Below are positions 25,479 to 40,580 of a stretch of DNA of 64,000 nucleotides, piece by piece. Numbering within the stretch: the first letter of the stretch is position 1; every line of letters begins with the position of its first letter. The notes under the pieces are model-generated. The model was not told the DNA's origin and did no database searches. It saw only the letters and a program-made list of their open reading frames with translations. Source of the stretch: Sphagnum compactum (lineage: Eukaryota; Bryophyta; Sphagnopsida; Sphagnales); contig OZ234493.1 in NCBI GenBank assembly GCA_965153455.1, positions 16,234,213-16,298,212 of the forward strand. Reading direction: 5' to 3'. Both the position numbers and the translations under genes were made by a program.

Positions 25479-25890
25479 GACCCACTTAAGATGATTATGC
25501 CCCAGTAATGGTGATTTGGCCTAGTTAGGCCATTATAGCCGATTATGGTGCTTTTGACCCACTTAAGGCGGTGCTGTCCCAGTCAGGTCAATATGGCCCA
25601 CTACGGTGATTTTGACCCACTTAAGGTGATTCTGTTCCAGTTAGGTAATTATGCCCCACTAAGGTGACGATGACCCACTTAAGGTGATCCTGGCCCACTT
25701 AAGTGATTAGGGCCCACTATTCAGGGTGATGACGACTCAATTAAGGTGGTTCTGGCCAAGTTAGGTCAATAGGGCCCACTGAGGAGATTAAGACCCACTT
25801 AAGGTGATTTTGGCTCACTTATTAAGTCATTATGGACCACTGAAGGTGATTGTAACCCGTTTAAGGTGGTTGTGGCCCACTTGGTGCTTG
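25479..25890. repeat. degenerate minisatellite, period about 58-62 bp
   Basis: About seven units carry the core GACCCACTTAAGGTGATT. Starts of CCCACTTAAG or its variants fall near 25481, 25558, 25616, 25674, 25734, 25794 and 25856. Each unit has a second half-unit with GGCC-AGTTAGGTCA-TATGGCCCACT, so a roughly 29-bp ancestral half-repeat is likely. The array ends about 650 bp before the receptor-kinase start codon and is not coding. Confidence 0.85.
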
Positions 25891-26542
25891 CTAATAACCG
25901 AGGACTGAAACAGGCCCTACAAGGGAGAGTAATTATCTGGTTATTACGAGGGTAAAGAACACAGTAGTTTCCTGCCCCTGTTTGTTTTGTTTCCAGTTCC
26001 TACCCGGTTCGCACGCGTCCAAGTTCCGGCTGCTGCGCTTGCGCTTGGACCCTAGCTGCCCTGGCAACGCCGTCGCACCAGCGACAGGCTCGCTCGCTAC
26101 ACCGTCCTCGCCTCCGATCTTTGTTTGCCTTGAAGGAAGCTTGTTGTTTGTTTGTTTGTTTTTTTCCATGAGTTGCAGCAGCTGATGTAGTATCATGAAG
26201 TTGGAATTAGAAGGAGCTTGAATGCCTGATGCAGCTCTACTTCTAGTGCTCTTTTCATGTGCGTGGGTCATGATCATCTGTGAATGTTGAGAGCTTGCAG
26301 CTACAAGTCTTTTAGCCAGCTAGTCAGTGGGTTTTTATCGAGAATGCAGGACGCCGGCCCGAGGTTCTTGATCTCTAGCCACATGATGGACTAGAAGCAG
26401 CTGTAGTAGAAGGAAGAAGCTTTCATCTGCAAGCTGCTGCTGTGTGACTGTGCGGAACATGGGTTCATAAGGACGTTCGTGAGATTGTCTACTGTTGTTT
26501 GCAGCAGTCGCACTAGGAGCAGCAGCAGCAGGAAAGTGAGCA
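25891..26542 (+). promoter_or_regulatory. promoter and leader region of the receptor-kinase gene
   Basis: GC content rises sharply here relative to the upstream DNA, with several CpG-containing words near 26000-26110. This is consistent with the start of a transcribed region. A TTTG-rich run lies near 26143-26165. The transcription start and any leader intron cannot be fixed by eye. Confidence 0.4.
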
Positions 26543-29688
<3,146 letters not shown>

Positions 29689-32224
29689 ATCATAACAAAA
29701 CTACACAGGAAAGTCAGTTTTTATGCTCTGTTTCAATTTGTGATCGGTTTGGCGAACCTGCCAATTTAGTACCTATAATTGCTGCTTTTTTCTTGTGAGG
29801 GGTGCATTGTAAAACACCAACACTGTTACATGTACTACATGGTGGAAGTGGGTTGGTGAGTGTTTTGACAATTGCAGGGGTTCGTAGGTGTGTACTGGTC
29901 CTTCCTTGGTGTGTATCATTGGAACCAGTTTGGTTCATCTAGCTTGCTTTTTATATATGTCTTCCTGTGAGCACAGGATGCCCTAGCTTCATGCTGGAGT
30001 GGAGTTACCTGTGTCATTTCAGTTTGGATGCTGATGTGCCTTGCCCTCATGTCGGTCTAGGGTTCACCATAAGGTTGTTGTGCGTTAGCGAAGTAACTTT
30101 TGCCCAGTGGTAAATTAGTTCCTTTGATTAGTGAAAAAGACATGTGTGGTGTCTTATTTCTCCAAAGATTTCTTGACAATTGAATTCAATCATTTTCAGT
30201 CACCCATGGACAATGGAGATCATTTCCGGTTTCCCCTGAAAAAAACCCTAAAAAAAAAGAGCACAAAAGGGAAAAAAAGATCCAACAATGTACCTATCAT
30301 TTTGGAACAGGTTGGTTGATCATTCTAGTTTGCTCCTTATTAGTGTCCACCTGAGCACAGGATGTGGTTACTTCAGTGCTCGAATGTACCAGTGGAAACA
30401 AGGTTGGTTGAAGTACCTCTTTTTGTTGGAAGGGGAACATACTGACTGTCTGCATGAAGCTCTGGAAACACTTTTGGTGAAAGGGTTTAGTGGGTGGTGT
30501 GAAAAAGGTTTGTCAAATCGACTGAGGCCATGTTCCTTTTCATTGTATCTGTTGGGTAATGGTTAGGCATTCAGTGGAGGCGATTAGAATTGTTTCAAAG
30601 TTCATTTCTATATGGAAAATGCAAGAACACCAAAGTACATCTTTAATGACAGGTCTGTGTTATGGGCTTTAAAAGACGTTTTTAGGGTTTAGCTGGAAAT
30701 GCATATGATACCTCTAGGGTTTGGGAAGCTTCAAAAATTGGATATTTGGGTGTGCAGTTTGTTGGCCTTCTTAAGTTAATTATTTCCCCATGATGCAGTG
30801 TCTTTGTGTCTAGAAAGCTATATGCTTATGTCTTTACAACTTTTGTTGGCAGCCTCTGGAGTTAGGTGACTTCAAGTTAGATCGACCATCACTTGCAACT
30901 GGCAAACCATCTTGTTGTGCTAAAAATTTCAAAGTGTTTTTTGTGATCGTAAATTGAGTGGTCCTGTTCCTTTGGGGTATAGATGTCATTCTGCTGAAGG
31001 AAAAAGTTAAAGTTTGTAGAAGGGAAAAATTAGGGGGTTCAAGATCAAATGGCCAAGTCTGATGAAGGGTTGGAGGATGGAGATGTGGGATCAAACAACA
31101 AAAGGTGGGGCTCAAGAAAGAGGAAGGTGCGGCATGAGAGGAAATAGTAACAGATGTTGTAGGAGTACAGGGGTGAATACAGACACCGGTTCGAAAGCAA
31201 CACGATTTGGTACCACAGATAATAGGAGTGGTTGAGGCAGCTGTGGTTGGTGGAACTGATTCTTGACCAGGCTGCTTTGTTGCCTGAAACTGAGGAAGAG
31301 GACAAATGCACAAATGATTCCGTTGGGGGAGAAGGGAGTAGTTGAAGATTTTCAAGAAAGAAAAGGTACTTGAATGTACTTTTGGGCAAATTGGATTACA
31401 AATTGTCATTCTTCTTCACAATGGGCATCTACTCCTTTTGTTGTTTGAATGTGTTCCCTAAATATTAGGAGGGTGGATTTGCAACAATATCCTCTTTTGC
31501 TGCAATTTTAACTTTTTATTGATGTTGAGTGTTGAAGCTAGATTTTTTTCACTGTAGATGATAGTGATGAAGTATTGTACCCTAATATCAGATTTCCTGC
31601 TTCGTGGAACTCTGCAGCCACAAAAGGAGGAAAGAAACTGAATGTGGGTTTTGTTTCTTTCTTATGAAAGTGGAAAGTGGTTTCCACGGTGTGTAAAATG
31701 TGATGAAGAAGCTGATGATCATGCATGAACATGTAGGAAAAATTTGTGCCCCATTGGCACACCCATGAGAGAAATGTGCATGTCATTGACACACTTTTTG
31801 GAAGATTACATGGAATTGCACGCAAGTACTATTGGCCTGTACTGCAGGCAGAGAAAGCTAACGGTGCAGTGCAAGTAGCCATGGAGAGAGCCAAACAAAG
31901 TGGATGTGGAGCAACCTGGGCAAAAGCCTAGGCAAAAAGTTCCAGTGCAAGCAACTTTGACAAGTTGTGCATTCCATGATAACTTGGAACAGCAATGCCT
32001 TCAAAAATTCCCAGCCCACATTCAATTTAAATAACTCAGAAGTGGACTGCTTGGCTTTCCCCCTGCTTGTGATCCTTGAAGCTTGATACAGTGAATACCA
32101 ATATAGGTTTGATACTTCATGATCATATCTTACCTCCTTACAAATGGCAGATTGCATTTCAATTTTTCTATAGTTCTGAGAGGAAGAAAAATCAAAACAG
32201 ACATAAAAGTTGAGAAAAAAGCTG
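29689..32224. other. receptor-kinase 3' flank and intergenic DNA
   Basis: The first part probably holds the 3' UTR. A segment of about 90 bp near 29915-29995 (GGAACCAGTTTGGTT...GAGCACAGGATG) recurs in diverged form near 30295-30385. A 191-codon minus-strand frame (31409-30834) is open but shows no family motif and has Ser/Pro/Thr-rich composition, so I do not call it a gene. A 61-codon plus frame at 31746-31931 is likewise unrecognised. Confidence 0.4.
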
Positions 32225-34280
32225 AGTAAAGGTTCATTGTTCAGAGTAGGTATTTGTCTTCTCTGTGCAGTAGGTAGAAAAGTAGATAGCACAATGTTTT
32301 GCTAATGGATAGTTGAGTCTCCAGCTCAAGATAATATTTTCTTTGCTTGCAGCTACAAAATTGTTGGGCCTGTTGGCAATGTGGCCATCTAGTAATGCAG
32401 TGCCGCCTTTAGACTACGTAACAAATGCAACAGACCTGCAGGTAATTTTGGTGCAATCATCTGCAAAAACTGACTACACAAACTTGCTGGGTTTTGCTAC
32501 CCACAGTCCTCTGTAACCCAAGAGTTCAAAGCAGCAAAGGCATATGTATTGAAATGAACATGACTCAGTTATTTTGAATTCAAGTGTTTACCGTGTGGTC
32601 TATGTAGTCTGATGCCATGGGAGTGCAAACACAGCTGGCTTGATGCAGGGCTCCTGGTGTGTCAGCTAACCCTCTTATATCAGCAATCTCAAATATGAAA
32701 GAAGCTGCCATTCAAATAAAGTGACAAACAAAGGTGCATTTGCCATTGCCATGTTTTCATGTCATTTTTGAAGTACTTGGTATCTGTGTGCTCACTCAGT
32801 GAGCCTAAACTTTTGCATTCTCTGCCTCCAAACCTTATTCTTTCCAATACATAAGACCAAGCCTGGGTTGCACACTTTGAAACAATTATGTCAATGGGGA
32901 TAATTACAGGTTTTTTGCTTCCTATTTGGCAGCTTGATGAAGTTGAATGGCTGTCAAAGGGGCCGTATGCAGAAGCACAGCAACCTCAAGGCTCATTTTT
33001 GCCCTCAGCAGTACTGGGAAGGAGATTTGTAAATGACCACTTGGTGCAGGTGGAGTGAGCTTTCCTTTGATGGTAAGGGAATTGGACAATTTTGGTACAA
33101 GCATCTGGTATGCACTATGCACTGATGTCATTCACATGTCATGTACTGCAATTCCCCATATTTTCAGAGAATCCAGTGCTTGAGAGAGTGGAAAGAATTT
33201 CCTGAGTGCAAGTTTCTAGGCTATCTGAGAGAATTGCTTTATTTGTAGAACAGAAAGTGGGTCCTATCTTACATTGTAAGAAACATCGACTGAACCCATG
33301 ATGCACTTGCCACATTAGATCCCTTCATCTGTTGGTGGTACTACTGTGGCAGGTGTATGGAAAGCATCTATGGAACTTATGGAACTACGACATTTCCAGG
33401 CATCCAGACTGCTCTTGCTCAAGCCCTGGATGAAAGTAATGAGCATGATAAAATGGTGCAGAAAAGCAACAATGGGCAGCAGTGCAGCATGAGATATGGT
33501 GATTGCACATGTGGTAAAGCGGTCTGCCCTCATTTTGTGGGGCTCACTAACATGAAGGCAGGTGTGGAGGACCCCAACCAAAGTGTTATTGGAAAAGTTT
33601 GCATCTAAGAGAAAATAAATTTGCCCAAAATGCTGATGACAAACTTTGGACCAAAAGGATGATAATCTTACAACTGATGAACTCTATGTAAACCTATAAT
33701 TAAAAACCATCAAACGTCAAACAGCCATTGCGCACTAATCCTTCAAACCATGATGAGCCTTATCTGATGTTAAGCTTGAAATTGATTGAAAACAGCTATT
33801 GCTTAGATTGTTTGTTTGCCCAAAGTTATTTCCAAATTGTATTAGATATATGCTCATCGTTAAGCTTATGTTTGACCACCTTTGTGCTTACTACAATGTG
33901 TTTTGATGTTACAACTATCTTGAATATCTAGGAACTTCAAATGACATTTAATGAATGCACTCATTTCTTATATGGTTTTTGATTTCAATTTAGATGGTTT
34001 TTGGCTGTTGCAGATTGGAGATCTACAATGTGGGCTTCTTTCGACCCCATTGTGGAAAGGGAGGAGGAGGAGGAGGAGGAGGAGCAAGCTTGAGAAGGTG
34101 CTCCAAATCCTCCACCTCAAAACAAAGGAAGTCACTCTTCATTATGCAATGTTGGACAATGATTAAGAGTTTTTCTTTCCCCCAAGAGTCATGAATCACC
34201 TTATAATCTTGGGTGCTATTCTCCTTGTTAGTTTAGAAGCTTGATGTTTTTATTTTGTTTTGTAAGTTTTAAATTTTTTA
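32225..34280 (-). repeat. inverted duplication, arm B (partner 6375-7640)
   Basis: This arm is the reverse complement of arm A in order and content. It begins with AAAGGTTCATTGTTCAGAGT and the ATAGCACAATGTTTTGCTAA stretch, and ends with GAAGCTTGATGTTTTTATTTTG. It is longer than arm A mainly because it keeps about 590 bp at 32530-33120. A GGA trinucleotide run of about 27 bp lies at 34057-34084. The arms sit about 25 kb apart and enclose the receptor-kinase gene. Confidence 0.8.
32353..33530 (+). pseudogene. 3' fragment of an AMP1/glutamate carboxypeptidase II-like gene
   Basis: Three or four exon-like pieces of the C-terminal part are present. Segment 32353-32441 reads KLLGLLAMWPSSNAVPPLDY and ends TDLQ before a GTAATT donor. 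Segment 32931-33110 reads EVEWLSKGPYAEAQ, then RRFVNDHLVQVE, a stop, and after a frame change a WYKHLV-like piece. Segment 33357-33530 reads IYGTYGTTTFPGIQTALAQA and, in another frame, WAAVQHEIW. These match the dimerisation-like C-terminal region of the M28B family. The upstream catalytic exons are absent, and stops plus frameshifts prevent a complete product. It corresponds to the 3' end of the broken gene at 7.0-11.0 kb but keeps one exon lost there. Confidence 0.82.
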
Positions 34281-36019
34281 TTTCTAGTTGAGTCTTAAGT
34301 CTTGATAATAACCATGAAAAAACACCTTGATATGAAGCATAAAACCATGTATGTGAAATATTTAGAATAGGCAATTAATTGTCTCAAAGGTCCACTTGAA
34401 TGAACATTAGTTACTAAGAGGGTGCATGTTACACCAAATGTCATTTTTGGTTTTTTTCTTCCACAAATCTCTTCCAAAAGAAACACTTTTGTAAAATATT
34501 TAATGTTTTTTTTTTGTGATCAAGGGTTTTATGCCATTGAACATTGTAGAATCCATTTGCAAACATTAACTTGCAAACAAGTTGTGCCCTAGGGTTGTTT
34601 TTCCATCTTAGAGAATCTTTGTGAGAAAAGTTATGATTTCCTTGGTGTAGAAAACATTGGCAGACCATGTGCAACTTGCTTTAAATGGATGTCTTTCAAT
34701 GATTTGCACCTTCAACCTTTAGATGTGAAAAGGTGGACATAATGTGTTTGATGTTGTGGTGAATTTTTTGTCCAATATTGAAAGCCAAAGCATGTTTGCA
34801 TTGGGCTCTTTGAGGCAAATAATATATCTAGTGCAACTATGTTTGCCAAACTATAGCACCTACTTGACAAGTTTTCATTCACTCAAAAAATTATTGCTTT
34901 TGTAAAGCACGAGGGGGCCTATTTGGCTACTTATGCTACGACTTTAAATTATGTGATCTCATGTAACAACTTGGGCATGTTTGAGCCATTTGGTGAGTTT
35001 TGCTTTTGGGCATGTTTTATCTAAAATTTGCCAATATGTTACTACTAATAAAAACTTGTTTGAGGTTTGAAATATGCCTCTATAAAGTTAATTCATTCTA
35101 ACATTCAACAATGTATTATTTGGCCCAAAAAATCATGCAAGGGCCAACAAGCTTGGGACCAAACTTGTGAGGATTCTAGATTGAGATAAAAAAGGTTAAA
35201 CACATTAATGAAAACAATGTAATTATATTTTTCATCCTTTTTTTGATTTTAATTGAAATTTATTTGAATTTTGTTGAATTTTGCTATTTGCGTGATTCAT
35301 TATTTTTTCAAATTGTGAAATTTATTTGTTGTCTTTTTATTTGAGGTTTGAAAGTTAAGTGTTGTTGTTCTGAGATGTGCTTACATTCCAAAAACCCATT
35401 GCATTGTGTTATAATCAGCAGAATGTGGCATTGTATAATCAAGTGCCTTCTCCAAGGACTTCGGCAATTGTTGATGCTATGGTCAAAGTTTTATCATCTA
35501 TTGTGATTGGATGTGTTTTGAGCCAAAGTTGTGTGCATAATTTGGCTCCATGGGAATGCCTTGTAATTCATTATTGTGACATGTCAAGATCTTAAACAGA
35601 GCTAGCAAATTGGGTTATTCTTAATGGCTTGGCTAACCCAAAGGCAAATTGTTTTGACAAAAAGTTGCAAGCAATCATGTGAAAATGAAGGAGGAAGTGT
35701 TTGCAGTCCTTTTACTTTTCATCTCCTTTTTGAATTGTTTTCACAAGAAATAAAAGGCATAATATTTTAATTATCATGTTAGATCCCAAGTCTAATATCA
35801 TGTGACTTATCCATAGTTATGTGGGACACCAAAGGGTAGCAATTTTGGCTATTTAGAATGATGAATAACTGTTGTTAAATAGTTCCCTTTGTTGGTGGAA
35901 TGTTACAAGCTTTTCATGCCTACTCCAATACTCAATTGAACAACCTCAAATGCAAGGCATTGTAATTGATTGTGATGATATTTTTCAAAGCATGGAAATG
36001 AATCCCAATAATATTGAAT
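34281..36019. other. AT-rich DNA, possibly the 5' part of a decayed hAT element
   Basis: No frame can be followed for more than about 70 codons. Because hAT C-terminal coding sequence begins just downstream on the plus strand, part of this stretch may be decayed transposase. I could not align it to a hAT catalytic motif by eye. Confidence 0.3.
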
Positions 36020-36420
36020 AGATTATGTCAAGGGTACTTGATGGCTTTTGATGTTATCCCATTTATGCAAATTGCAAATGTGCCTTAAACTAGTGGGACA
36101 TAAGTTTCCCACAATTGCAATGTTGGAAAGACAATTTCTTAACATTCCAACAAGCCAAATTGAATTAAGTAGATTTTTTTTTGTAGTTGGGCTCCTAGTG
36201 CACTTCATCATTGTCATATTCACATTGGCCATCTAGACTAATTGATATTTACTAGCAAAAACTAGCCAAATGTTACCCACAGATTAGATGCACATAGCCC
36301 ACTGACTTTGCAAGTGCTTGTAAACTTAATATAATTTTAACAAAAAATCTAGATGTTGAGTTCAAGGATGAAGTTGAATAGGAAGAATTTTCGAATGTGT
36401 GTGAACCATTTTCTTTGACA
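36020..36420 (+). mobile_element. hAT transposase relic (C-terminal dimerisation region)
   Basis: The plus strand reads FPTIAMLERQFLNIPTSQIE followed by SRFF-VVG-L. After a frame change it reads HIHIGHLD-LIFTSKN and PNVTHRLDA. This order (FP..A...R..L.IP.S....R.FS..G, then NLDKLIF..KNWP) is that of the hAT-family C-terminal dimerisation domain. Stops and at least one frameshift show it is dead. No 8-bp target duplication or terminal repeats were located. Confidence 0.68.
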
Positions 36421-37454
36421 ATGTGATGCAATATTTTCATGGCAATTTTGTTGTTTTCTGCAATGTGTAGATGTTTGCAACTTTTGATGATGATGTGCAA
36501 TTGAAGACATGCTCATTTGGTGTTTGTGTTGATGCAATTAGATATGGTAAACACATTTTTATTTGTGGTATGCATTATGCATAAGGCACATTCTACCATA
36601 TTTATAAGTAGGTTATATGAGGTTCTTGAAAATATTGATTGTGCCAAATGTCAAGGTTCTTGGTCACTAGACTAGCGGTTTCTAAATGAATTTTGTGTTG
36701 CAAAATAATCATTATTATTTGGTTTCTGGAACTTTGAACCACATCTAACAAACATGTTACATGTGATTCATTAAGACCTTTTAACTTTCATTTACTTAAC
36801 GATATCATGTAACATAATTGTGTGTAGTTCCACAAAAAATACATATTCAGTTTTCCAACTATTGAAGTTCATTACACTTCAATGTTTTTTTCTCTATGAT
36901 TATGAATTATGAAGTCCATAGATTGTCAATACTGTTGTTTTAATACAATGCCAAACATGTGCTCATGTGAGGACCTATTTGTCCCTTCTGACCCTTTCAC
37001 CTCGACTTTATGCAAATACATATATAACGCATTCAACGAAATAGAAACTAAGTACAAACTTAATTATTTTAAAACTTGGGGCATTTTGTTTGAAGGATTG
37101 ACAATACCAAAAGAACTAGCACAATACTAGTATTTGGGAAAACCGCTTGGACTATTCTCAACTAGATGTTTGATAAAAACATGTGCCTTATTCCCTCAGA
37201 CACAAGTTTTGAGACACATAGACTTGACTCATTCTTTTAAAATATGAATATGTGAAAGATTTCAAAACTGTCTGTTCTTAAGTTGAAAGGAAAACAGAAG
37301 ACTAGCCTTGGAGGGTCTTTCAATCCCTTAAAATCTATTATACCAATATTGAAAAAATCAAATACTCACACAACACTAGTTGAGACAATCCCAAAATAGA
37401 TATGTTGTAATCTCCTCCTTTGGGTTCCTTACATAGGTTAAAGGGTAGAGCTCA
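36421..37454. other. AT-rich DNA downstream of the hAT relic, nothing recognised
   Basis: An acidic segment, DVEFKDEVE then EEFSNVCE, near 36350-36410 may be the decayed end of the hAT protein. Beyond that the sequence has no recognisable motif or repeat. Confidence 0.35.
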
Positions 37455-37645
37455 GGGCAAAGGATATGAGATAAAGTGAGGAGCTATGGGGGAACATGTT
37501 GAGGAACACATTGGGAACTTGAACGTTATGTTGAAAACCCATTGAGAACTCGATGGGAATTTCATGAGAACACATTGAGAACAGCAAAAATCCAACACCC
37601 TCACCTACCCCAAATGAAACAAAAGTTGGGCCCCCTGGGTATGGG
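37455..37645 (+). repeat. dispersed repeat family A, copy 3
   Basis: It contains ATGAGATAAAGTGAGGAGCT, then GAACACATTGGGAACTTG, two more GAACACATTGAGAAC-like words and AATCCAACACCCTCACC. It ends with AAAGTTGGGCCCCC. It matches the first two-thirds of copy 2 best. Confidence 0.7.
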
Positions 37646-38280
37646 CTTGACCATTATGTTGTACATCAGGGGAGGTCACAGATTGAATACCCAACTTGAG
37701 ATTCGACAACTCGAGGTCAGATGGTGTGCATGTGTGTAGAGTTAGGTTCTGCTTGTAGGGAGCAGGTATCATGTTTCCAATTCTTTCAAAAGTTGGGAGA
37801 GGGGAGTGGCCCAACATCTTCTGATTGAATCATGTTCAAGGAGTTATCCAAAGGAGGCTGTAGTTAATTAGACTCATGCTGCTAGGGTACCTGGGCTTTG
37901 GTCATTGCTGGGTGTACCCCTGAACTTGATGGAGAGTGGATAAAAGTTTAGGCATGCTGTGAAGAAGTAAGGTAAGGACTATTCCAGGTGCAGAGCCCTT
38001 GCCACTGGCCAGAAGCAATCCATGATTCAAACAAGCACGAAGAAGGAACAGCTAGAAGGATTTCTTTCCAGATAAGCACTCTCAGAACAACACACTGGAA
38101 GAAGTGGAAGAAAAACAATACTGCAGAAATACCCGCAAAAGAACACACACACACATACAAGCAGTATAAACAAACATGACTAGAGGGGTAATAACAAGAG
38201 TAGCATGCATCGTGGTAAACCCCAAAGAAAGAGTAGCAACATCACTGTGTGGGTGACAGATAGATAGATAGAGATAAGAC

Positions 38281-38440
38281 GTGCAGAACATACCAGGCCC
38301 ATTCCATCAAGACCCACAAGCCATTCAGGATGAGCAGAGAGCATCTGCAATGTTTGATCTCTGTGTAGCATAGTCGCACCCATATCAGTGGCAGCACTCC
38401 TACATGCTTGAGCACTCCTGGATGCCAACTTAATTGTGCA
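38281..38440 (-). other. unidentified exon-like open segment
   Basis: On the minus strand an open stretch of about 53 codons reads ASRSAQACRSAATDMGATML, then HRDQTLQMLSAHPEWLVGLD and GMG. It is followed by a possible GTATGTTC donor. Base composition is GC-richer than the surroundings and the peptide is not low-complexity. I do not recognise the family. It may be an exon of a gene or pseudogene whose other parts I could not see, or chance. Confidence 0.25.
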
Positions 38441-38443
38441 CAT

Positions 38444-39198
38444 TGCTTTCCTCCACCCTACTCACCCAGCATCTGATAAACAAAAGACATAATCCCTCTC
38501 CAAGGCTCTCCTAGCGCATTATGTTTTTACGTTTTCATGAGTTCTGTAAGTACCTTTCAATACCATTTTCCTGGATCTTGATTTTCTCACTCCATAACTT
38601 AGCATATTTAACTAGTTTGAGTTCTCTGTTGGGAAACAATGATGAAGTGAAGTCTTAATCAAAGTTTGGTTGCAAAATTTATTTTTTTAAAGAATATCCA
38701 GAAAGAAGGAGCTATCAAAGCCCAAAGAAAGGGGGCTTAGACTTTTATTGTTTTAGCAACAAGTCTCTAGTACACCTTGTTATCAGGAAAAACAATGTTT
38801 TCTACCAACACTTCACTTAAAACCTGAAGAAAATCTTGGAAATTTCAAGGCACAACCATCAAGGAAAGCAATCGATAGGTAGTTGTAGGTATGAAATACG
38901 AAAGCTTAAAAGACTTTGTGCTGCAACAAAATGAAAAGACCCAAGACGGTTGTTTGTGTGAATTGGAGTAAATGTGGAAAAAAAGAAGGCAAGGTACCTT
39001 TTGGGAAGCTTTTGGAAGGTCAAACATATTAAAAAACACCACAATCATCCATATTTTATATGAATTTTACTAGCATTTCACACCGGGGATTAAAAACCTC
39101 CGTTGAAACCTCATCTTGTAAGATAGGTGCATCAAAGGAATCCTCACCATTATCAATGAAACAAGGAGTTGGAAGTCTACTTATGGTCCCCGCTCGTG
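38444..39198. other. AT-rich intergenic DNA, nothing recognised
   Basis: There is no conserved frame and no clear repeat. Short open frames on the minus strand near 38845-39048 overlap each other in different frames and are not credible genes. Confidence 0.4.
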
Positions 39199-39335
39199 GA
39201 ACATACATATTTTACTTGTGACATCTAATGCATGTTGCACACAATTGCCCTTTAGCATAATTAAAGATTAGGTGCAAATTGGTCTTCCAAGCAATTGTCC
39301 AAAATCCCCTTCTAAAGCTAATAAGTAATGCACAA
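39199..39335 (+). repeat. dispersed direct repeat, copy 2 (partner at 6241)
   Basis: This shares AACATACATATTTTA, GCATGTTGCACACAATTGCC, TTAAAGATTAGGTGCAAATT and CCCCTTCTAAAGCT with 6241-6372 in the same order and orientation. Small indels separate the copies. Confidence 0.7.
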
Positions 39336-39899
39336 GTAACATACCTTCAATTTGCAAACATCTATAAGCTTGTTTGGCTATTGGACATCTTTAGCATTAG
39401 TGTGACACACAACAATGACTCAGTTATAGTTCCAAGGTTGCATTGAAAGCTAGCTTCCATATTGTAGATTTCACAATCCCAGAAAAAGGGGGTGGCGCTA
39501 CAACAACATAATGTCAAACCTTTTCAATTGCCATCAACAAAACAACTTTGAAAGTTTTGGGACTTGTCAATGCTTGAAAAAAGAGAAACCCTAAACTTGG
39601 AAACCTGAAGGTTAAGCTATAACCTAAAAGATCCCTACCCTATAGGCTAAAACCTACTTAAAAACCCTTTGGGTATTAAAAAAGGGTAGACATAAGGGCA
39701 TTTGGCTAATACCCCATGCCACTTTTAGCTATGGGTCAAGTCTGAGTATGAACATCAAAAATTAAAAAATTGTTGGGTATGGAGGCGGGGACCTTTTGTG
39801 AAGGAAAAAGTAAGCTTGAGAATGAACCCTCCAGATATAAGAGAAATTTTCTGCCAGTGCTCTAACTCACATAGATCACACCCCTTGTGCGGGGGCTGA

Positions 39900-40170
39900 G
39901 GCTGCAATGTGAACAATGGCTAACTTCAGTGGTTAGCTTTGTATTAACCATCCACATGCATCTACCTACCTAGTGCACACCCAAGTGCCTTTATTACATA
40001 GCAACCACTTACATTCCCTAACTACTTACTTTTGATACCTACTCCCTTAAGTACATACCTACTTAATGTGAGTATTGTGAGGAGGAAGTAGGAGGTCCTA
40101 TATATAGGTTACCCAGGTGGAACTCAGTTGTGGTTCATCTACAATTGAGTCCTAAGCCATAACCCACATC
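39900..40170 (-). repeat. dispersed repeat family B, copy 2 (inverted)
   Basis: AACCATCCACATGCATCTACC here equals the complement of a segment near 47478-47500. The GGTTACCCAGGTGGAAC and GTGGTTCATCTACAATTGAG words match the complement of 47320-47370. The internal part contains many CTACCTACC and ACTTAC-like words. Confidence 0.65.
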
Positions 40171-40580
40171 CAATTTCCACTTATCATATGGTGAAGTTGT
40201 AGGGGAGGTTAATTTCCGAGTGGGTTTTCCTGAGGGAGGGGTTTGAAGCCCTAGGGTTCTCCTCTCAGTGTGGGCTTGTAACAAAGCCATAAAAAATTGG
40301 CTCCCCATAGGTCATGTGTGGATTGTGGGGGTGGGGTTTTGAGCATCCCTATAGGTGAGTTATCCATGTGAAAAGCCAAAAGCTAGCCTATCAGACTGCA
40401 TGTCCTATCAGACTGCATGTCCTTTCAGACTTGTACAGAATTCTTCACAACACTATTATCTTCTAAATTATTATTCTTAAAAAATTAGGGTTTTAAAAGA
40501 GCTTGAAAACACACACCCCCCAATCCCCTCCCCCCCCCATGTTCCAAACTATAATCTAGTAGATAAGGCCATAAACCTCA

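Noticed and set aside
30834-31409. 191-codon minus-strand open frame
   Set aside because: Open but rich in Ser, Pro and Thr with no recognisable motif or splice partners. Overlaps a second open frame in another register, as expected by chance in this composition.
34057-34084. GGA trinucleotide run as a coding Gly-rich or Arg-rich segment
   Set aside because: The corresponding part of the other duplication arm has a shorter, different run and no shared frame. It is a simple microsatellite expansion.
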